Assembly (NCBI GenBank): GCA_002753095.1
Contig: PDZU01000007.1
Coordinates: forward strand, 1 to 61,307
DNA from: Magnetococcales bacterium
Lineage (GTDB): Bacteria > Pseudomonadota > Magnetococcia > Magnetococcales > Magnetaquicoccaceae
Direction of reading: 5' to 3'
DNA length: 61,307 nt
The notes beneath the pieces were generated by a model. It saw only the letters and a list, made by a program, of their open reading frames with translations, did not search any database and was not told the DNA's origin. Made by a program: the position numbers and the translations under genes. Positions 55,625 through 61,307 of the stretch are shown here, piece by piece. Each line of letters starts with the position of its first letter. Within the stretch, counting starts at the first letter, position 1.

Positions 55625-56251
55625 CTACCAGTCCAAACGCCGACGATGCTCTTCCCGCCACACATCCCGATGCCCATAATACCGCCCACGAGACGGCGGC
55701 GTCACCGTCACCACAGGATATGCTACCACCGGCAACGACTCAATCACCACCGTCTGCGACGGATAAACCGTCATCGGTACCTGCTCCACTACCCGCGACG
55801 CATACACAGATCCCCGCTGCACCACACGCGGCGCCTCCTGATACTGCCAAGCACCGCTGCCCGGTGCCCGACACGCCATGCCAGTCAACGTCTCCTGCCG
55901 CCCATCAATGTAACCCTGCGTCTGCATCTGACGACACTCGACAGACCGGACCGGCTCAGCATACACCACATTGGCCGGTGCCGAACGGTAAACAACCCCC
56001 GGTGCAGGCTCTTGCACCGCCGCACGCCCCATCTCACTCACCGCACCACCCACTACCGCACCAATCAACGCATTCTGTACCCGGTTCTTCGGCTGACCCA
56101 CCAACGAACCAACCAACGCCCCACCCAATACACCAACCCCTAAACCACCATCCGCCCATAACAACCAGGGAGACCCCAATACCAACCCCCCAGCCAGAAA
56201 CGCAACAGACCACCAACCTCGCCCCCGGTATTGGACCCTCTGCATCTGCAT
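55625..56251 (-). CDS. Glycine-zipper membrane/envelope protein, unknown function
   Basis: A 208-residue protein with an N-terminal hydrophobic segment (SVAFLAGGLVLGSPWLLW) and a glycine-zipper hairpin (LGVGVLGGALVGSLVG, ALIGAVVGGAVSEM), as in outer-membrane or periplasmic glycine-zipper 2TM proteins. The C-terminal half is Val/Tyr/Pro-rich with a few cysteines. I do not recognise the family. Start 56251 is the first ATG giving the signal-like segment; the long open frame reaching 57025 runs antisense to the cyclase-like gene and is not used. Confidence 0.68.
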   Translation of the reverse strand: MQMQRVQYRGRGWWSVAFLAGGLVLGSPWLLWADGGLGVGVLGGALVGSLVGQPKNRVQNALIGAVVGGAVSEMGRAAVQEPAPGVVYRSAPANVVYAEPVRSVECRQMQTQGYIDGRQETLTGMACRAPGSGAWQYQEAPRVVQRGSVYASRVVEQVPMTVYPSQTVVIESLPVVAYPVVTVTPPSRGRYYGHRDVWREEHRRRLDW

Positions 56252-56479
56252 CGTAACACCCCTATCCTCTCCATACACCGAACCCCACCAAAACACCACC
56301 GGCAGTATAAAGAACCATGGCCGATTTATCACGACATTTTTTCCCCCTGCAAACAGCCCGTTACCCGATTGCCCCATTCCACCGACTTTACAGCCCCACA
56401 CAAAGTCGCTATAAAAAGATTTGATCAGCAGCCCGTGCTGCCTCAGCGCCATCCCATACCCTGCCGAAACGGATGCATC

Positions 56480-57808
56480 ATGAGCGAATATGTCGAGTTT
56501 GCCGATACCCCCTTCGTGGAACACTTCGCCCACACACACGGCCTGACCGCCAAAAAATTTCTTGAATCTTTCCTGCAGTGCCGGGTCACCCTGGTCTTTT
56601 CCCCCGCCGAAGCGTTCGAGAACAACTTCGAAGCCGATATTTTCGCCACCCCGGAAAAAGCCGTCTATGAGGTCAACCCCACCACCCTGCTGATCGCCGT
56701 CCACCCCCCCATGTACCACGACAAACGGGTCTCCCTGGGCATGGTCCTGCATGATCCCCTGATCGCCCTGCCCTCCCCGGTCATCGCCGACATCATCGCC
56801 AACCAAATGCTTAAACGGCTGAAACATGCCATGCTGTACCACTTCGATGTCGATCTGCAGTTCTTCGGCAAGCAGATGATCCTGGACACCATCGTCGATT
56901 ATATCTCCCGTGGCGGCTTCAATCGCAATACCATCAAGTTCGTCATCGATCTGTTCGTCAGCCTGCGTACCATGACCTTCGAAAACCGTCTCTTCAACAC
57001 CGGCCTGATCATCACCAAATCCCATCGTACCTATCGCACCGAATCGCGCAAATGTCGCTTGATCTCCCTCAACGAACCGATCAACCTCATGCCCACCCTG
57101 CGCTACGAAAATCGCTTCTGGTATCTGGCCGACGGCTCCTCCTGCTTCTATGTCTGCGACCGTAACCTGAAGATCAACAGCATGTTTTTTTTCGATGAAC
57201 CCCCCTCCAACGCCACCTCCATCTCCACCAACTTCCTGAACAAGTCACTCCACGAGCAGGATATCGCCTTCCGTACCATCAATGGCCGCGAAATGGTGAT
57301 CGTCGAAGCAACCGGCGAGGAATTTACCTATACAGTCGGACAATGGCACTTCCGCGACTATAACCTGATCAAAAAAGCCATTCGCGCCCTGCTGCCACAG
57401 TTTACCCAACGCGCCATCCACGCCCTGCTAGAACTGGTCTGGTCCCTGATGGCACAACGGCACGGCTCGCTGATCTGGATCCCTGCCCGCGAAGAAGACA
57501 TCGAAACCATGACCCTGCACACCACCCGCCTGTGGGATCTGGATGTCTCCATCGATGATGAACGCTACCACGGCATGATCCTCCGCTTGGCCTCCAGCGA
57601 TGGCGCTCTGATCCTCTCGCAAACCTCCAGAATCAAACGCTTCGGGGCCATCGCCAACCTCTCCGCCGTGGCGCAAATCGGCCCCAACATGTCCGGCTCC
57701 GGCGAATTGGCCGCCCAGTTCCTCTCCCAATCTGGCGTGGTCATCAAAATTTCCCAGGACGGCAGCGGTAGCGTCTACTCCGAAAATAAAATGCGCTGGA
57801 AACTGTAA
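56480..57808 (+). CDS. Protein with C-terminal diadenylate-cyclase-like (DisA_N) domain
   Basis: A 442-residue protein without signal or spans. The last ~110 residues follow the DisA_N/DAC pattern: an SDGALILS segment with the DGA motif (Asp 374), then AQIGPNMSGSGELAAQFL where active enzymes have the G-T-R-H-R-A-A element, then VVIKISQDGSGSVYSE matching the final strand region. In place of RHR it has GEL (about residues 408-410), so catalysis is doubtful. The first ~300 residues are a separate unrecognised domain with many aromatic and basic residues. Could bind or sense a nucleotide rather than make c-di-AMP. Moderate confidence in the family, low in activity. Confidence 0.62.
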   Translation: MSEYVEFADTPFVEHFAHTHGLTAKKFLESFLQCRVTLVFSPAEAFENNFEADIFATPEKAVYEVNPTTLLIAVHPPMYHDKRVSLGMVLHDPLIALPSPVIADIIANQMLKRLKHAMLYHFDVDLQFFGKQMILDTIVDYISRGGFNRNTIKFVIDLFVSLRTMTFENRLFNTGLIITKSHRTYRTESRKCRLISLNEPINLMPTLRYENRFWYLADGSSCFYVCDRNLKINSMFFFDEPPSNATSISTNFLNKSLHEQDIAFRTINGREMVIVEATGEEFTYTVGQWHFRDYNLIKKAIRALLPQFTQRAIHALLELVWSLMAQRHGSLIWIPAREEDIETMTLHTTRLWDLDVSIDDERYHGMILRLASSDGALILSQTSRIKRFGAIANLSAVAQIGPNMSGSGELAAQFLSQSGVVIKISQDGSGSVYSENKMRWKL

Positions 57809-57930
57809 ATGACAACAACCCACGCCCCGACAATCGCATCGCCGATTATCCGCTTGACTCTTGCAAAATCGTCGATATGATCACCGGTGAGCAACCACCT
57901 TCAGCAAATCATGAAAAAGGGGGAAAAAAG

Positions 57931-58770
57931 ATGAAACGATGGTCCATTATCGGGGTGCTGTTCGCACTCTTGAGCATCGTCCCGTCTGCCAGGGCCGATG
58001 TGCTGGTGCTGGTGCATGGCTACCTGAGCAGCGCCGCCACTTGGGAAAGCAGCGGTATCACCAGCCAATTGGAACAAAATCAGTGGTATCGCGCCGGCAT
58101 TCTCTTGACCGGCCCCAGCGGCGTGCAGATGATGCCCAGTGCGCGCTTGGCCATCACCCCCCATCCAGAACCGGCCAACAAGGTCTATCTGGCCGAGTTG
58201 CCTTCCACCGCCCCACTGGGCATCCAGGCCGACCATCTGCAGGCCATGTTGCGCTTCGTCAACAGTCGCCATCCCAAGGAAAAAATCATCCTGGTGGGCC
58301 ATTCGGTCGGTGGTGTGGTGGCCCGCTTGGTGCTGGTCCGTGCGCAAATTCCGAACGCTGCCGCCCTGATCACCATCGCCTCACCCCACCTTGGCACCCC
58401 CTTGGCCGAAACAGCCCTTGATGCCACCTCGGATATCTGGCCCGTGGAGGTCATCAAGGATATTTTCGCCGGTGACGGCTACCAGACCCTGAAATATTCA
58501 CGTGGCCTGTACATCGATATTGTCCGCCCCTGGCCCGGTTCGCTGCTCTATTGGCTCAACAGCCAACCCCATCCCCCACTGAAATATGTCTCCGTCGTGC
58601 GCACGCAACCTTTCGTGCTGTGGGGTGATCTGTTGGTCCCAGGCAACAGCCAGGATATGAATCAGGTGCCACCTCTGGCCGGCAAGTCGACTCTTTACAG
58701 CACTGCCAGCGGCCACGCGCTCAACCCCGGCGACGCTCCACTGCTGTTGCAGATTCTTAAGTCCCTGTAA
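57931..58770 (+). CDS. Secreted lipase/esterase-like alpha/beta hydrolase
   Basis: A 279-residue exported hydrolase: signal peptide (WSIIGVLFALLSIVPSARA), then VLVLVHGYLSSAATWES (oxyanion region), LQAMLRFVNSRHPKEKIILV, and the nucleophile elbow GHSVGG. Following segments (ITIASPHLGTPLAE) match the PGAP1/triacylglycerol lipase-like group. The catalytic His is probably in TASGHALNPGD. Substrate unknown. AAGGGGGA precedes ATG 57931. Confidence 0.84.
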   Translation: MKRWSIIGVLFALLSIVPSARADVLVLVHGYLSSAATWESSGITSQLEQNQWYRAGILLTGPSGVQMMPSARLAITPHPEPANKVYLAELPSTAPLGIQADHLQAMLRFVNSRHPKEKIILVGHSVGGVVARLVLVRAQIPNAAALITIASPHLGTPLAETALDATSDIWPVEVIKDIFAGDGYQTLKYSRGLYIDIVRPWPGSLLYWLNSQPHPPLKYVSVVRTQPFVLWGDLLVPGNSQDMNQVPPLAGKSTLYSTASGHALNPGDAPLLLQILKSL

Positions 58771-58821
58771 TCGTGCATGCCATCCCCGCCATGCATTGAG
58801 CATTGAAATTTCCATAAACTT

Positions 58822-58890
58822 CTGCGGGGTGCAGGCGGTCACCGCCCATGCGCCCCGCAGAACTTTAAAAGCACGCCATTTCAGCAGAAC
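58822..58890 (-). repeat. Mosaic palindromic repeat, copy I (degenerate)
   Basis: A strong hairpin at 58822-58860 (CTGCGGGGTGC pairing with GCGCCCCGCAG, one G-T pair, inner stem GGCGGT/ACCGCC), followed by GCACGCCATTTCAGC resembling part of the variable stem of copies A and G and two GCAGAACTTTAAA units. It lies between convergent genes. Confidence 0.65.
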
Positions 58891-58897
58891 TTTAAAG

Positions 58898-59521
58898 TCA
58901 CTCCAACCCTTCGGTCTGATCAACCCACGAACTGGGCGGATCTGCCACCAACTGCCAACAATCCAGTTGGGAAATCTCCTCGTTGCGCATGCACTCGCTA
59001 ATCGCCTGCAACGTCAAATGGTGCAACTGCTCAGCATCCGGCTGCCTCTCCACATCACCATCCTGTAAAAATAACGGCGAAATATAGGTGTCGTGGGCAA
59101 AAGAAGGATACAACAAACGCTCTTCCGTATGAATCCGTTCCGCCATCATGCAGGCCAACGCCTGCAGATCCCGCAAAAATCCCCCAAGCTCCTCCTCCCG
59201 GCGCCAGGAATATTGCCAATTCTTGAAAAAGGTCTGAATCAAACGGGCCAACGCCAACCCGGATTGCCAAAACCCCTGATATACCAACTGCTGGCTGTGC
59301 GTCCCATGCCGCAATACCCAGGCAAACAACAGCTTCTGCTCCTGCTCCAAATGGCTGATCATCAAGTCGCGCAGTTGATTCAAATCCAATGTTGTGCGCT
59401 CACCGATCTGTTGCCACGACTCTTGCTGAAAATGGGCAAGCAGACGCTGCAATATCCCCTCAATATCACGATGTTGCATCATCAGTAATTCGACAACAAT
59501 CTCTTTAGCCAGACGCTCCAC
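58898..59521 (-). CDS. Hemerythrin-like (HHE) domain protein
   Basis: A 207-residue, all-helical, cytoplasmic-looking protein. MQHRDIEG, SHLEQEQKLLFAWVLRH and RIHTEERLLYPSF give the spaced H/E residues of hemerythrin-type di-iron sites. Hemerythrin-like domains bind oxygen, NO or iron. GTG start at 59521. I do not see a partner domain. The spacing is not a perfect match to classical hemerythrin, so this is a family suggestion. Confidence 0.6.
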   Translation of the reverse strand: MERLAKEIVVELLMMQHRDIEGILQRLLAHFQQESWQQIGERTTLDLNQLRDLMISHLEQEQKLLFAWVLRHGTHSQQLVYQGFWQSGLALARLIQTFFKNWQYSWRREEELGGFLRDLQALACMMAERIHTEERLLYPSFAHDTYISPLFLQDGDVERQPDAEQLHHLTLQAISECMRNEEISQLDCWQLVADPPSSWVDQTEGLE

Positions 59522-59541
59522 GCCCCAACCCCTACGCCAAC

Positions 59542-60501
59542 CTAACCATCTGGCATAAACCGGATCTGTGCCGAAGGCAACAAAGGCACTGTTGCCGCCG
59601 GAATGACCCGCCCTTCCTTTGGTGCCACCGCAGAAATCGGCATCGGTCTACCCTCCTCCGGTACCGTCTCCCCAGCCGGCGCCACCACATCCACCGCCGG
59701 TGGCGGACAATTGCGCCCACTCACCCGGCAACTGGCAGTCTGAATGGTGCGCCGCCACTCCCCCAACGACACAAAACGATAACGCTCCCGCGTGGCCGCC
59801 TGCAAAATCTCCGGCAACGCCCGCAACGTGTTGGCATGGGTGCTGTGAAAAAGCAACACCGCCCCCGGATGAAAACGCCGTATCACATTACGAGCCATCA
59901 CCGGAGCCGCCACCCCCGCCCAATCCCGCGAATCAATGGTCCACAAAATGGTCTCCATCCCCTGATCCTTGGCCTCCTGCACTACCCGACGGTTAAAATC
60001 ACCATAAGGCGGACGGAACCAGGTAAAAGCAAGACCCAACTTGCTCATGACATCCTTGCCCTGGTGAAAATCAGCCGTCAAATTTTTTGCACTCAACCAA
60101 CTTAATTGCTGATGGCGATAGGAGTGGTAGCCCATCTCATGCCGGGTGGTCGACATCTCCTTGACAATATGCGGCATATTCTTGATCTTGTTGCCAATAT
60201 AAAAAAATGCCGCCGGTATCTCCTGCCGATCCAGCAACGAAACAATGGCCAAATCCCGTTCATCCGGCCCATCGTCAAAAGTCAGCACCATGATGCGCTC
60301 TTCCGGCAAGGACAGCCAGTCCATGGAAAAGGTTTCCGCACTGCTGGGGTACAAATAACGGGGATTGAACGGCATCGCCCCGGCTTTGGCTACAAAACGA
60401 CTCTCCATGGAGGGGCCAGGATCCGCCTGCACAGCAAACGGCCACAGCAACAGGATCATCCATACGCCGGACAACCAACCGGTAAAGCCTGCATTTTTCA
60501 T
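59542..60501 (-). CDS. Secreted polysaccharide deacetylase (NodB homology)
   Basis: A 319-residue exported enzyme with a signal peptide (WMILLLWPFAVQA). NodB motifs: TFDDGPDERD (catalytic Asp and metal Asp), HSYRHQQL (metal His pair), FRPPYGDFNRR, DSRDWAG and VLLFHSTHAN. It probably removes N-acetyl groups from a surface or wall glycan. The C-terminal ~60 residues are Pro/Ala-rich and not part of the catalytic domain. AAGGAATG lies upstream of ATG 60501. Confidence 0.9.
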   Translation of the reverse strand: MKNAGFTGWLSGVWMILLLWPFAVQADPGPSMESRFVAKAGAMPFNPRYLYPSSAETFSMDWLSLPEERIMVLTFDDGPDERDLAIVSLLDRQEIPAAFFYIGNKIKNMPHIVKEMSTTRHEMGYHSYRHQQLSWLSAKNLTADFHQGKDVMSKLGLAFTWFRPPYGDFNRRVVQEAKDQGMETILWTIDSRDWAGVAAPVMARNVIRRFHPGAVLLFHSTHANTLRALPEILQAATRERYRFVSLGEWRRTIQTASCRVSGRNCPPPAVDVVAPAGETVPEEGRPMPISAVAPKEGRVIPAATVPLLPSAQIRFMPDG

Positions 60502-60679
60502 GAAATATCACATTCCTTCAATCGGTCACTCTCGTTGCCGCAACGGCGCCAAACAACACCCGCGCACAATCCCTACACGCCCCTTCCACCTGCCATGCCG
60601 ACATTTTGTCAGACATAACGCCCATCCCCCCGCAAAGCATACCCTATGCCACTCCTGGCGCTTGCCAATCGGACCTGCC

Positions 60680-61307
60680 TTATTTAATGCTCAACACCCC
60701 TTTCTCCTGCTGGGTGCTTTTCTCCAATTCTGCCTTTTCTGCCGCACTCAAATCCCCCTTCCAAGCCCGTTGCAACAGTTCCAAACGGGTTGCAAAGGCA
60801 AAACGGGTCTGAACAGGTCCACGCTGATTCGCCTCGCTGATGGCCCCCATCTGGAAATAGGGAAACTGCACCCCCTTGAAGTTCCCCTCTCCGGTCAGAT
60901 GGCGGATAAAATCAAACAACTCGGCAACGCGCAGCGTGCGACCAACAAAAACAATCTGTCGCCCTCCATCCAGCAACTGGATTTGCGTCAACCACATATC
61001 CGACCACTCGCCACGCGCCAACTGGAGAAATTGCCCCGAAAAACCCTGCCGATTGCCAATCCGCTGCCCGGACAACAGCTCCAGAACCTGTTTTTTGACC
61101 TTGATCTCCTTCTCCAACACGTTCACCCGCTCGATCAAGGCGGGATCTTCTTCCCCTTTGGGAAAGGTTGCCGTCATCTGAGCCAGACGATTTTTCAGCA
61201 CTTGCTCCTGGAGTTGCAGTTTGCCCACCTCCCACTGCACCCAAACACTGTGCCCCCACACAGCCACCCCCCCCGTCGCCACCAGAACACAGGAGACAAT
61301 AATAATC
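60680..61307 (-). CDS. PilN/MshI-like inner-membrane protein, 5' end cut by window
   Basis: The frame runs off the right edge. The visible part begins in a hydrophobic stretch (LVATGGVAVWG and residues before it), then a coiled coil (LQLQEQVLKNRLAQM, ERVNVLEKEIKVKKQVLELL), then a ferredoxin-like half (MWLTQIQLLDGGRQIVFVGR, ELFDFIRHLTG). This is the layout of PilN and of the C-terminal half of MshI, part of the type IV pilus alignment complex. The nearby MSHA genes make MshI more likely. About 208 codons are visible. Confidence 0.68.
   Translation of the reverse strand, partial: IIIVSCVLVATGGVAVWGHSVWVQWEVGKLQLQEQVLKNRLAQMTATFPKGEEDPALIERVNVLEKEIKVKKQVLELLSGQRIGNRQGFSGQFLQLARGEWSDMWLTQIQLLDGGRQIVFVGRTLRVAELFDFIRHLTGEGNFKGVQFPYFQMGAISEANQRGPVQTRFAFATRLELLQRAWKGDLSAAEKAELEKSTQQEKGVLSIK

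Noticed and set aside
55625-57025. 466-codon minus-strand frame
   Set aside because: Only its last 208 codons carry a plausible signal segment and glycine zipper; the rest is antisense to the cyclase-like gene.
10402-58890. CRISPR array or insertion-sequence ends
   Set aside because: The repeats are dispersed, not regularly spaced, have no spacers, and no transposase gene accompanies them.
1-61307. tRNA or rRNA genes and magnetosome genes
   Set aside because: No cloverleaf consensus, rRNA stretch or mam-type protein was recognised anywhere.

Overview
The window is chromosomal DNA from a Gram-negative bacterium, almost certainly a proteobacterium. It encodes lipid A and LPS core enzymes (an LpxL/LpxM-type acyltransferase, WaaC, three further glycosyltransferases, GmhA, MsbA), an MSHA-type type IV pilus set, Uup, SrkA and an Hda-like DnaA-family protein. 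The many large hybrid histidine kinases, the two chemoreceptors and the dense mosaic of GC-rich hairpin repeats between genes remind me of Magnetococcales-type genomes. That placement is an impression only: no rRNA is present and no magnetosome gene is in the window. No tRNA, rRNA, insertion sequence, prophage or CRISPR array was seen.

Layout. 1-5016: LPS genes, with a truncated lipid A acyltransferase, waaC, a family 2 glycosyltransferase and two family 4 glycosyltransferases. 5105-7759: yejE-yejF peptide ABC transporter genes without yejA or yejB. 8080-12780: two chemoreceptors, the first broken by a one-base shift at an A8 run, flanking a rhodanese-like protein. 12873-15826: uup-srkA. 15938-19276: a hybrid kinase. 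19764-24640: a secreted three-repeat protein, then usp-gmhA-DUF2066-CDP-alcohol transferase-hda. 24935-29270 (minus): msbA, cytochrome c, an unusual Spy-like protein with CxxC pairs, and an HExxH protein. 29481-33719 (minus): a second hybrid kinase and a dynamin-like GTPase. 34288-42196 (plus): metX-metW-hpt-gph-hisG, then oadG-oadA-oadB for a sodium-pumping decarboxylase, then a ribosome hibernation factor. 42489-54173: pilus genes mshC-D-O-P on the minus strand and two pilins plus mshJ-K-L on the plus strand, with an HD-GYP regulator and a third hybrid kinase between the two blocks. 54629-61307: a TAXI-type binding protein, a glycine-zipper protein, a protein with a diadenylate-cyclase-like domain, a lipase-like hydrolase, a hemerythrin-like protein, a polysaccharide deacetylase and a truncated PilN/MshI-like protein.

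How the genes fit together. The first block and gmhA/msbA build and export LPS. The MSHA-like pilus, chemoreceptors, hybrid kinases and HD-GYP protein together suggest surface attachment and motility controlled by cyclic nucleotides. The oad genes point to sodium energetics.

The most unusual feature is a family of modular palindromic repeats at nine intergenic sites. Their stems differ in sequence between copies but stay paired, as expected if the folded RNA or DNA is what is conserved. Six of the nine lie between convergent genes and none between divergent genes. Other items for a second look are the A8-interrupted chemoreceptor, the Spy-like CxxC protein, the cyclase-like protein that lacks the RHR motif, and a small hairpin flanked by 9-bp direct repeats at 27321-27382.
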